Positions 1 through 8,089 of a stretch of DNA of 64,000 nucleotides are shown in pieces; position 1 is the first letter of the stretch, and each line of letters begins with the position of its first letter. The notes under the pieces are model-generated. The model was not told where the DNA came from. It saw only the letters and a list, made by a program, of their open reading frames with translations, and searched no databases. The stretch spans positions 84,423 to 148,422 of the forward strand of contig JAEEZY010000009.1 of NCBI GenBank assembly GCA_016292015.1. The letters run 5' to 3'. A program made the translations under genes and the position numbers. This DNA comes from Bacteroidales bacterium. Lineage in GTDB: Bacteria > Bacteroidota > Bacteroidia > Bacteroidales > P3.

Positions 1-1
1 G

Positions 2-793
2 ATTGGTCAGGTTACGGACAGCACCGCTATGAGCGACGTCTCGCCGTTGCTTTTCATCGCGATGGGAGTGTTCGCGGTGGCTTTTGTCATCATACTGTGC
101 GTCAAAATTCCTGAACCAAACCTCAACCGTAGTCAAAGCGATGGAAAAGACAAATACAGTGCATGGAGCTTTCGCCATCTCGTACTCGGCGTTATAGCAA
201 TTTTCTTCTATGTTGGCATAGAGGTTGGAATACCTGCCGAACTTAATTTTTATCTTACGGATATCGACGGTAAGGGTACGGGAGCTGCCATTGGAGGCGC
301 GATAGCTGCTGTCTATTGGCTGCTTATGATGGTGGGACGTGCGGCCAGCACCGCCATCAGTTCCAAGGTTTCGACACGAAAGCAGCTGACTTTTGTCGCA
401 ATGCTTGCCATTGTGTTTGTTGTCGTTGCAATATGCCTGCCATCGAGCATCCGTATTTCGATGCCTGGCTATAGTGTCGCTGATGGGTTCAAGATGTTCA
501 GCGTGCCGGTCAGCGCGTTGTTCTTGGTGCTTTGCGGACTCTGCACTTCTCTCATGTGGGGAGGTATATTCAATCTTTCGGTTGAGGGGCTTGGCAAATA
601 TACCGAGCAGGCTTCCGGAATATTCATGATGATGGTTGTGGGTGGAGGTGTGATGCCTTTCATCCAAGACCAGATTGCACGTGTGAGCACATATATGACA
701 AGTTACTGGCTCGTGGTAGCCATGTTGGCGTACATACTGTTTTATGCCCTTGTGGGAAGTAAAAATGTAAACAAGGACATTCCCGTTGAGTAA
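2..793 (+). CDS. Sugar MFS transporter (FucP/GluP-like), 3' part
   Basis: This is the C-terminal part of a major facilitator transporter; the frame is open to the left window edge, so the true start lies outside and the first visible ATG at 29 is probably internal. About seven hydrophobic helices are visible, with a cytoplasmic loop after the second. The late segment (SLMWGGIFNLSVEGLGKYTEQASG, in part) resembles the conserved late helices of the FucP/glucose-galactose symporter group, which import hexoses with protons across the inner membrane. The gene ends 48 bp before the next start. Substrate cannot be read from this part; the family call is moderately secure. Confidence 0.75.
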   Translation: MGQVTDSTAMSDVSPLLFIAMGVFAVAFVIILCVKIPEPNLNRSQSDGKDKYSAWSFRHLVLGVIAIFFYVGIEVGIPAELNFYLTDIDGKGTGAAIGGAIAAVYWLLMMVGRAASTAISSKVSTRKQLTFVAMLAIVFVVVAICLPSSIRISMPGYSVADGFKMFSVPVSALFLVLCGLCTSLMWGGIFNLSVEGLGKYTEQASGIFMMMVVGGGVMPFIQDQIARVSTYMTSYWLVVAMLAYILFYALVGSKNVNKDIPVE

Positions 794-841
794 TAGTTTA
801 TAATACGGGATAAATGTAGAATTTGAAATAATTTAAGCGAT

Positions 842-3550
842 ATGATAAAAAGGCTTACATCCTTGATTCTGATGATAACTGCTCTGCATTTTGCGGCTCA
901 GGCACAGTTCGGTCAGATAATCCATCTAGATGCTACAACAAACGGAACATCGGGACAGATGTCTGAAACCGATCAGGGTTACTATCTGCGTGACGATGAT
1001 TCAGGTGACAATAACAGTTATGCGCCAGGAATTGATTATACATACACTGTGTATGGAACTTGCACATCGCCACAGGTTCTTTCGATATATGTTGAGGTTT
1101 TTGATATAGACCCATCAGATACGGTTTTCATCTATGATGGGCCATCTACGATATACCCCGTAATAGTTGCAGCCAATAATGATAATAGTATTCTTTCTCA
1201 TAACTACTATATCAGTTCGCGTAATGGACACAATGCTCTCACTGTACGTATAAAATCAAACAATGACAGTCAAGTGGGACAGGGCTTTTCATTTTTGTTC
1301 AAGTGCACTGTTCCATGCGAGTATTCAGCTCCCATTATAGATAATGAGTTTGACAGGTATGTCGATGGGGAAAATATAGGGGTCGGACATATGCAGGAAG
1401 TTGTTCAGTATGACACTTCTATTGCATATGTAAATGGAGTGCCGGTAGAAACTTATCATGTCAATCGATTTCTTGCAGCGAATCTTTGCGAGGGGGAATG
1501 CATACAGTTCCGTGGCCATGGTGAATATGGAAACAGTACAGATACTTATACTCCCACAGATGCGACAACTTCGTTTCGTTGGTCGTTTGGTGCAGGAGAA
1601 CCGAGGGTGGGGGTTGGGTTGACCAACACGGGAACTGTTTGCTATCCAGAGGCTTCTTGCTATTATGTTACATTGAGTCTTGTTGACGAGCATAACTGTG
1701 CTTCCAATGGTACTGCTTCAATGTATGTACGTATAGCTCCAAACCCAATTAATACATTGGGAGAACTCGAAACTATATGTGCTAACGACTCGATGTTAGT
1801 TACTGTGGGTTTTGATGAGACATCAATAGTTTCAATGGAGCATATCTCGATAGAAAACAGTCGAACGCGAGTTAATAATACAAAGACATTTATACCGGAT
1901 GGTCCGGCTTGCAACCCATCAAATCCATGTTACGAGGCACCTGTCTCTTTTGATGAGTTTCCAGCAGGCTCTACAATAACGTCGGCATCGGATATCTGTT
2001 CTGTGTGTATCAATTACGAACATTCGTTCATGGGCGACTATCGTCTTCAGATAGTATGCCCCAATGGGCAGACAGCCATATTGAAGTATGCAGAAAGCTC
2101 TCATGATCCGCTGTGGACATCTTCTGTGCCTGACGGGGCTGCAGGAGGTAGCGGCACATATACGGGTTTCCCCTATGGCGGTTCTAGCGATGCTACATAC
2201 GATGGTAATGGCGGTGGTTATTGCGATTCCGTGTTCAACATGTATGGCGATGGTCTTGAATATTGTTTCAGTCGCAATGGAAACTATACTTTGGCAGATG
2301 GGTATCCTGCTGATGACAACACGACATTGTCGTCTCATTATATTGCAAATACCAGTAATGCCTATCAAATTACGGTCAGCCACCGATATGAGACAATACC
2401 GCGTCCGTTTGTTGATGCAGGTACAAGTTGTGGAACGCTTTCTGTGACCACAAAAAAACCCAGCAACCGTGAGGCTAAATCCGACTATTACATGCCAGCA
2501 GATGACTTTGCTACCTTGGTCGGATGTCCACTTAATGGAGAATGGAAGATGCGTGTTTGTGACTTCTGGCAGGTTGATAACGGTTGGGTTTTCAGTTGGT
2601 CAATGGATTTGTGCAATGCTCAGACTGACAACTACAACTGCTCGTATGATGTGAAGGTCGATTCGTTTCAGTGGGCTGCTGATCCGCGTCAGAGTGATAT
2701 CTATCGTGGAGAGTATCGTGGTCTGCATATAGTTCCTGCTGAGGATGATGAGTTCTCGACATACGTAACCACGGTGGATACCGGCGGAGTTTTCGACTTG
2801 TATCTTACAGCCATAGATGAATTCGGCTGCCATTGGGACACCAGTTTGGTCTTCACTGCCAATCCTCTGCCTCATACGGTGAAGGTGGTCAACAAGTGCC
2901 CCGACGAGGCCTATACCTGGGTTGACGGAAACACCTATATCGAGCCACCGACTCCGCGACCCGAATGGGTTTTCCCAGCACGGACGGGATGTGACAGTGT
3001 GGTGGCGTTGCAGATAGTCAATGACAGAATTCCGGAAGCACATATTTCGGTTGTTCCATCTTATGTGTCATACGACCACCACGAGGTGACGCTATACGAT
3101 GCTTCTGAAGGTAATACCGACAGGGTATGGTACTTTGACAACGAGACCAGCACCGACCAGATAGCCACTTTTGACTATCCGATTGAGAAAGACTCTCTCC
3201 GGGTGATGATGATAGCCACAAGCCAGTTCAACTGTCCGGATACTGCCTATGTGACAATCCCGATGGACAAGACCCTTATCTGGGTGCCCAACGCCTTTAC
3301 TCCCGACCGTGACGACAACGCCTATTTCTATATTCAGGGAAACAACATCCTCGACGATGCGCAGGTGTATGTCTATAACCGGATGGGTGCGCTTGTGGCC
3401 TCATGGGTGGGCTTTGAAGGCAGCTGGGATGGACATCACGACGGCAAACGTTGCGCCGGCGGAGTCTATTCGTGGGTGGTCAAATATCACTCGTCGTTCG
3501 AACCAAGTCGCTGGCACTACAAGACAGGTACTGTTTCGCTGTTGCGGTGA
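842..3550 (+). CDS. Secreted multidomain protein (CUB, PKD, P-domain, T9SS type B tail)
   Basis: A 902-aa exported protein with a signal peptide (1-21, cut near AQA/QF). Domain order as read: a CUB-like beta-sandwich (about 25-150, with the FIYDGPS motif), a PKD-like domain (about 205-300, SFRWSFGAG), a proprotein-convertase P-domain-like region (about 360-595, with NGEWKMRVCDF), further beta repeats, and a C-terminal 'gliding motility-associated' sorting domain (about 808-902, beginning WVPNAFTPD). That last domain is the type B T9SS signal, so the protein should cross the outer membrane and stay at the surface or be shed. No catalytic motif is visible; P-domains usually accompany a protease, which is absent here. 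A strong terminator follows. Confidence 0.88.
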   Translation: MIKRLTSLILMITALHFAAQAQFGQIIHLDATTNGTSGQMSETDQGYYLRDDDSGDNNSYAPGIDYTYTVYGTCTSPQVLSIYVEVFDIDPSDTVFIYDGPSTIYPVIVAANNDNSILSHNYYISSRNGHNALTVRIKSNNDSQVGQGFSFLFKCTVPCEYSAPIIDNEFDRYVDGENIGVGHMQEVVQYDTSIAYVNGVPVETYHVNRFLAANLCEGECIQFRGHGEYGNSTDTYTPTDATTSFRWSFGAGEPRVGVGLTNTGTVCYPEASCYYVTLSLVDEHNCASNGTASMYVRIAPNPINTLGELETICANDSMLVTVGFDETSIVSMEHISIENSRTRVNNTKTFIPDGPACNPSNPCYEAPVSFDEFPAGSTITSASDICSVCINYEHSFMGDYRLQIVCPNGQTAILKYAESSHDPLWTSSVPDGAAGGSGTYTGFPYGGSSDATYDGNGGGYCDSVFNMYGDGLEYCFSRNGNYTLADGYPADDNTTLSSHYIANTSNAYQITVSHRYETIPRPFVDAGTSCGTLSVTTKKPSNREAKSDYYMPADDFATLVGCPLNGEWKMRVCDFWQVDNGWVFSWSMDLCNAQTDNYNCSYDVKVDSFQWAADPRQSDIYRGEYRGLHIVPAEDDEFSTYVTTVDTGGVFDLYLTAIDEFGCHWDTSLVFTANPLPHTVKVVNKCPDEAYTWVDGNTYIEPPTPRPEWVFPARTGCDSVVALQIVNDRIPEAHISVVPSYVSYDHHEVTLYDASEGNTDRVWYFDNETSTDQIATFDYPIEKDSLRVMMIATSQFNCPDTAYVTIPMDKTLIWVPNAFTPDRDDNAYFYIQGNNILDDAQVYVYNRMGALVASWVGFEGSWDGHHDGKRCAGGVYSWVVKYHSSFEPSRWHYKTGTVSLLR

Positions 3551-3574
3551 CGATGGGCATGAAACAACTCCATT

Positions 3575-3606
3575 AAGGCGACCATTTTTATGGTTGCCTT
3601 TTTTGT
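3575..3606 (+). terminator. Rho-independent terminator
   Basis: An 11-bp stem (3575-3585 with 3590-3600, one G-T pair), a TTTT loop and a T-run at 3599-3604. It closes the gene ending at 3550. Confidence 0.85.
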
Positions 3607-3722
3607 TGAAAAACGCTGTTTGAGAGATGTTTATTCGCGATTATTATTCAAATGGGAGATCTGTAAATTGTTTTAATGCAGCAGGATAAGAGGAAATGTA
3701 TGTGGCTTTGAAAAAAAATGTG

Positions 3723-3730
3723 TAATTTTG
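3723..3730 (+). promoter_or_regulatory. -7 box TAATTTTG upstream of recX
   Basis: Matches the Bacteroidetes TAnnTTTG -7 consensus. Transcription would begin near 3736, so the ATG at 3718 cannot be the start and the ATG at 3739 would be almost leaderless. No good -33 TTG was found at the usual distance. Confidence 0.45.
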
Positions 3731-3738
3731 CAATCCTT

Positions 3739-4206
3739 ATGAAAATCGACGCAACAGAACAAATTTATTTGGAAAAGGCGCAGCAGTTCTGCGCTGCTGA
3801 TGAACAATGTTCAGCCTCAGTTATGAGGAAGTTGGCTGACTGGGGATGCCCCCTTACGTCGGCCCCCAAAATTGTAGATGCGCTAACCTCGGCGGGTTAC
3901 ATAGACGAGAACCGCTATGTTTGTCGCTACTGTGAAAGCAAAGCCTTTCATCAGAAGTGGGGACGAATAAAGATTACATCGATGCTACGCCAAAAGCATA
4001 TACCAGGCGATGTAATTGCCAAGGGAATCAAAACCATCAATGAGGAGGAGTATAAGAAAGTGCTGCGAGGTGTGGCTCAAACCAAGTGGGCGACATACAC
4101 CGATGACGACAATGAAAGAAACGTCAGCAGGCTGACTTCGTTCCTCCTCTCGCGCGGTTATGAATTAGACATTATTAAAGAGATTACAAAAGATTACGAA
4201 CAATGA
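3739..4206 (+). CDS. recX: RecX family regulatory protein
   Basis: A 155-aa protein of three-helix repeats, with GYIDENRYVCRYCESK and a following KWGRIKI segment that match the RecX core (DExRFA...K..G...I). RecX binds RecA filaments and limits recombination and SOS activity. I start at 3739 rather than the in-frame ATG at 3718 because a -7 promoter box overlaps the first codons of the longer version. The stop overlaps the next gene by 4 nt (ATGA), so the two are translationally coupled. RecA itself is not in the window. Confidence 0.82.
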   Translation: MKIDATEQIYLEKAQQFCAADEQCSASVMRKLADWGCPLTSAPKIVDALTSAGYIDENRYVCRYCESKAFHQKWGRIKITSMLRQKHIPGDVIAKGIKTINEEEYKKVLRGVAQTKWATYTDDDNERNVSRLTSFLLSRGYELDIIKEITKDYEQ

Positions 4207-5312
4207 AAAAGATTGTTTTAGCATCATTGCTGATGATGGCGGTTTCTATGCCGCTTTACGCACAAGAGGAAACAGAGGCCGCCCCCGTACAGGATGCTGC
4301 CGAGCAGGCTGCGGAGGAGTCATCGGTTAAGACCAAAGGAGAGTGGACGACATCGTCAACCCCACAGTTGAAGATAGACGAGGCATACTACAATAACTGG
4401 TCGGCAGCTGGCAATGCACGTCTGGCTATTACCGGGGCATTCAACGGAACCTACAAGTATGTCAACGGAAAGAACATCTGGGACAATATTGTTGACCTGG
4501 CGTTCGGTATCCACTGGCAGGATTTGGATGGCAAGAACACACCGTTGCTGGAAAGTCTGCGCAAGAACGAAGACAAGATTGACCTGACAAGCACCTATTC
4601 ACGAGCCTTGAAGAAGTCATGGAACGTGAATGCGATGGCAAACTTTAAGACTCAGTTCTACAAAGGCTATCAATATGGTGAGGATACGGTGTTGATTTCA
4701 AACATTATGGCCCCCGCCTATCTGACAACTGCCCTCGGTTTCGAGTATAAGAGAGAGTGGTGGAATGTGTCGTTGTCGTTCCTGACAGGTAGAACGACGT
4801 TTGTGTGTTCTGATTCATTGATAAAGAACGGCTACAACTATGGAGTCATACAGGATACCGACTATCTCACCACTGGCCATTACAGGCATGCATATTTCGG
4901 ACTTGGTTCGTATGTGAAGTTCTATATGAAGAAAGACATAGCCAAGAACCTGAACTTGTATGTACGAGCCGAGCTTTTCTATGACTACATGAAACGCAGC
5001 AATCTGCAAAGAGAGTCGGGCGTGCGTTATGAGCTGATAAGCAACGGATATAAGGATTGGAACTATGGTAAGAAATTGGGATACTGCCTCTATCACGAAA
5101 TGGACTTCGATTTGGAAGTAAGGCTGGAGTATCGTTTCAGTTCGTGGTTGGCCGCCTACGCTGGCTTCCAAATGAGATATGACAGTGACTTCCGTTCGGT
5201 TGACGAGTGGGGTCATAATGTGACAAATAAGGGCGCCATGGGTTCTCTGCAGTTCTTCCAGTCGGCCGGTCTGCAGATATACTTCAATTGGAAGACCCCG
5301 AAGGAGGCATAA
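4203..5312 (+). CDS. DUF3078 outer-membrane protein
   Basis: A 369-aa protein with a signal peptide (1-20), an acidic Ala/Glu-rich spacer (21-45), and a beta-strand-rich remainder with alternating aromatic residues. The segment around WTTSSTPQLKIDEAYYNNWSAAG is the typical start of DUF3078, a Bacteroidetes family predicted to form outer-membrane barrels. Function is unknown. It overlaps recX by 4 nt and is followed after 53 bp by the SAM hydrolase gene. No sorting domain is present, as expected for a BAM-inserted barrel. Confidence 0.85.
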   Translation: MKKIVLASLLMMAVSMPLYAQEETEAAPVQDAAEQAAEESSVKTKGEWTTSSTPQLKIDEAYYNNWSAAGNARLAITGAFNGTYKYVNGKNIWDNIVDLAFGIHWQDLDGKNTPLLESLRKNEDKIDLTSTYSRALKKSWNVNAMANFKTQFYKGYQYGEDTVLISNIMAPAYLTTALGFEYKREWWNVSLSFLTGRTTFVCSDSLIKNGYNYGVIQDTDYLTTGHYRHAYFGLGSYVKFYMKKDIAKNLNLYVRAELFYDYMKRSNLQRESGVRYELISNGYKDWNYGKKLGYCLYHEMDFDLEVRLEYRFSSWLAAYAGFQMRYDSDFRSVDEWGHNVTNKGAMGSLQFFQSAGLQIYFNWKTPKEA

Positions 5313-5365
5313 CCTTTTGCCAACAACAAATAATTAGACCGTTTTATTAAACCGTCTGGCAGAAA

Positions 5366-6133
5366 ATGTCGAGTCCGATAGTCACCTTAACAACCGACTG
5401 GGGCGATAGAAGTTTCTTTGCCGGAATGGTCAAAGGACGGCTTTATTCTTCAATTCCTGATGTCAGGGTTGTAGATATAGCTCATTCGCTCACCCCCTGC
5501 GACCTGTTTGATGCGGCTTACGTTATACGGAACGCCTGTATGGGTTTTCCCGCTGGTACGGTGCATATTATTGATGTATTGTCAGAGGAGAAGGAGGGAC
5601 AGGGCTTCATAGTGGTGAAATACGACTCCCAGTATTACCTTTGTACCAACAATGGTCTTCCTTATATTGTTTTTGGAAATTCGTATCAGCAGGTTGTGGA
5701 ACTGAACACGTATTGGACATCGAAGTTTTACAACTTTGCTGCGTATGAAATCTTTTGTTCTGCGGCATCGGGTATTTTGTCGGGTACTCCACTTTCAGAA
5801 ATGGGACGTGATACAACTCTTGTTGAAAGTATTCTCAACTACATGGTTACCGACTCTGGCATTCGTGCACACGTATGGCATATTGACACGTACGGCAATG
5901 CCTACCTTGACATCCGATATGAGGAGCTGTTGAATATACTTCAGAACAAATCGTTCGATTTAAACATACGCGGAGTACATATCAGTGAAATCAGGAAGTC
6001 CTATGCTGAGTGTACGCAGTCATCGCTAACGGTGTCGGAGTCAGGTTATATGGAGGTGGCTATATATAAGAACCGTGCCGCAGGCATGTTAGGTCTTAAA
6101 GTGGGAGATATAGTTGAAATAAAGATAAAATAA
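5366..6133 (+). CDS. SAM hydroxide adenosyltransferase (SAM hydrolase, DUF62)
   Basis: A 255-aa cytosolic enzyme of the chlorinase/fluorinase superfamily (DUF62). Seen: the N-terminal TLTTDWG motif at residues 7-13 followed by FFAGMVKG, and NNGLPY at about 94-99, which match the SAM-binding domain, followed by a C-terminal beta-barrel domain (about 170-255). In characterised members hydroxide attacks SAM to give adenosine and methionine. The halide-activating loop of true fluorinases is not recognisable. Its neighbour is sufC after 38 bp; the biological role of the family remains unclear. Confidence 0.85.
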   Translation: MSSPIVTLTTDWGDRSFFAGMVKGRLYSSIPDVRVVDIAHSLTPCDLFDAAYVIRNACMGFPAGTVHIIDVLSEEKEGQGFIVVKYDSQYYLCTNNGLPYIVFGNSYQQVVELNTYWTSKFYNFAAYEIFCSAASGILSGTPLSEMGRDTTLVESILNYMVTDSGIRAHVWHIDTYGNAYLDIRYEELLNILQNKSFDLNIRGVHISEIRKSYAECTQSSLTVSESGYMEVAIYKNRAAGMLGLKVGDIVEIKIK

Positions 6134-6171
6134 GTTTTAGTCTCTAATTAACATAGTTCTATAAATAAATC

Positions 6172-6930
6172 ATGTCACTGCTTTCTATACGAAATCTTCA
6201 CGCCGGAATTGGCGATATGGAAATACTCAAGGGCATCAATCTTGATGTGAATGCTGGCGAAGTACACTCCATAATGGGGCCAAATGGCAATGGCAAAAGT
6301 ACTCTTGCAGGTGTGATAGCCGGTAATCCTAAATATCATGTTACGGCTGGCGAGGTCGTGTACAATGGGAAGAATATACTCGACCTACCTGTGGAAGTGC
6401 GAGCCGCAGAAGGAATCTTTCTTGGATTCCAGTATCCAGTTGAGATCCCCGGTGTAAGCATCGCAAACTTCATGCGCACGGCTGTCAACGAGCAGCGCAA
6501 ATACCGAGGTCTTGACCCTTTGAGCGGCAGCGAGTTTCTGAAGCTGATGGAAGAAAAAAAGAAGGTGGTAGAGATGACTGCTTCTTTGGCCAACCGCTCT
6601 GTCAATGAAGGGTTTTCTGGTGGTGAAAAGAAAAAAAACGAGATATTCCAGATGGCCATGCTTGACCCGACGCTGTCTATTCTTGATGAGACGGATTCGG
6701 GTCTTGACATCGATGCGTTGCGCATAGTGGCATCGGGAGTTAACAAGTTGCGTTCGAAGGACAATGCCACTATTGTCATCACGCACTATCAACGATTGCT
6801 TGATTATATAGTTCCTGATTTTGTTCATATACTATACGAGGGACGGATTGTAAAGACTGGTCCTAAGGAGTTGGCTTTGGAGCTCGAGGAGAAAGGTTAC
6901 GAATGGATCAAGAAAGAACTTGAGCATTGA
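6172..6930 (+). CDS. sufC: Fe-S cluster assembly ATPase SufC
   Basis: A 252-aa ABC-type ATPase of the SUF system. Walker A GPNGNGKST at 36-44, signature FSGGEKK at 148-154, Walker B LSILDE at 168-173 and the H-loop histidine at 205 are intact; ETDSGLDIDALR is diagnostic for SufC. It powers the SufBC2D scaffold that builds Fe-S clusters in the cytosol. sufD follows after 46 bp. sufB, usually directly upstream in Bacteroidetes, is replaced here by the SAM hydrolase gene and is not elsewhere in the window. Confidence 0.95.
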   Translation: MSLLSIRNLHAGIGDMEILKGINLDVNAGEVHSIMGPNGNGKSTLAGVIAGNPKYHVTAGEVVYNGKNILDLPVEVRAAEGIFLGFQYPVEIPGVSIANFMRTAVNEQRKYRGLDPLSGSEFLKLMEEKKKVVEMTASLANRSVNEGFSGGEKKKNEIFQMAMLDPTLSILDETDSGLDIDALRIVASGVNKLRSKDNATIVITHYQRLLDYIVPDFVHILYEGRIVKTGPKELALELEEKGYEWIKKELEH

Positions 6931-6976
6931 GTTGGCGGTTACGAACACCATTAATTCAAATCAATTTGGTGAGTAA

Positions 6977-8086
6977 ATGATTAGGAAAGATGTATTGCCA
7001 GAGACGCTGAAGAAAATCGATTTTTCCGACTTGTGGAGTGACGATCTTGTTCGTCCTGTGGCATCCGACGCTGACATGAACATTCATTGTTCATGCAATA
7101 TTCCCAACCTTGACACCGAGAAACGGGCTATCGTTAACGGGTTCGGAGATGGTCTGGACATCACTGTGGAAGAGAACCGTATCATCGAACGGCCTATTCA
7201 GATACAGTCTGTTGTGCAGACCAATTACAAGTCGCTTGTTGAACTTCATCATACCATCAACATCGGAGCAAATGCACAGGTGAAGATAATCCATTGTGAC
7301 GATACTATCGGCGATACACGTTCACTCAGCAATAATGATACTCGCATTGTGATAGGGGAGGGGGCTGTTGTGGAATACTACAAGCTTCAGAACATCAACA
7401 ACCGATCGGGACTCATCAATAAGACATACGTTACTATGGCGGCGGGGTCGTCGTTAAGAACCGATTGCATTACCCTCAATGGCGGACATATATACAATCA
7501 CTGCGAGGTGCGTATGCTGGGGGCTCATTGTAACCTTAACGCCGACGGTCTCTATCTTATAGACAGCGACCAGCGCTGCGACAACTATATCTTTGTTCAA
7601 CACAACGCTCCCGACTGCACAAGTCACGAGCTATACAAGGGAATACTTGACGACCAGGCCCGTGCCAGTTTCAATGGCCACGTTTTGGTTATGGATGGTG
7701 CGACAAAGACAGAAGCATACCAGACCAACCGCAACATTCTTCTCACAGATAAAGCGCATGTGGAAACCAAGCCATTTCTGGAAATCTATAACGACGATGT
7801 GAAATGCTCGCATGGCAGTACTGTAGGACAGCTTGACGAGCAAGCTCTTTTCTATATGCGTTCACGTGGAATCAGTGAGCGTGTCGCCACTACCATGCTC
7901 TCATACGCATTCTGTGACGAGGTCATTAGAACTATCGGCATACCAGAGCTGCGTCAGGCCATAGAGGATATGGTGAAGAAGCGTCTGCATGGCGAGCTGC
8001 TTCCGTGCGGTAACTGCGCCATCCCGTGTAGTACGCCATGCAATGGCTCCGAGGCGCACTTTGATATAGATGTCTCAAAACTCTGA
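6977..8086 (+). CDS. sufD: Fe-S cluster assembly protein SufD
   Basis: A 369-aa SufD/SufB family protein with a right-handed parallel beta-helix core. The conserved C-terminal part reads FNGHVLVMDGATKTEAYQTN and CSHGSTVGQLDEQALFYMRS in pieces, with the SufD histidine in CSHG. It partners SufC and SufB in cluster assembly. Unusual is the tail: Cys344, Cys347, Cys351 and Cys355 form a CxxCxxxCxxxC cluster. The gene lies 46 bp after sufC and 3 bp before the next gene. Because sufB is missing nearby, the protein might instead be a SufB-like paralogue; the length and motifs favour SufD. Confidence 0.88.
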   Translation: MIRKDVLPETLKKIDFSDLWSDDLVRPVASDADMNIHCSCNIPNLDTEKRAIVNGFGDGLDITVEENRIIERPIQIQSVVQTNYKSLVELHHTINIGANAQVKIIHCDDTIGDTRSLSNNDTRIVIGEGAVVEYYKLQNINNRSGLINKTYVTMAAGSSLRTDCITLNGGHIYNHCEVRMLGAHCNLNADGLYLIDSDQRCDNYIFVQHNAPDCTSHELYKGILDDQARASFNGHVLVMDGATKTEAYQTNRNILLTDKAHVETKPFLEIYNDDVKCSHGSTVGQLDEQALFYMRSRGISERVATTMLSYAFCDEVIRTIGIPELRQAIEDMVKKRLHGELLPCGNCAIPCSTPCNGSEAHFDIDVSKL

Positions 8087-8089
8087 CAT

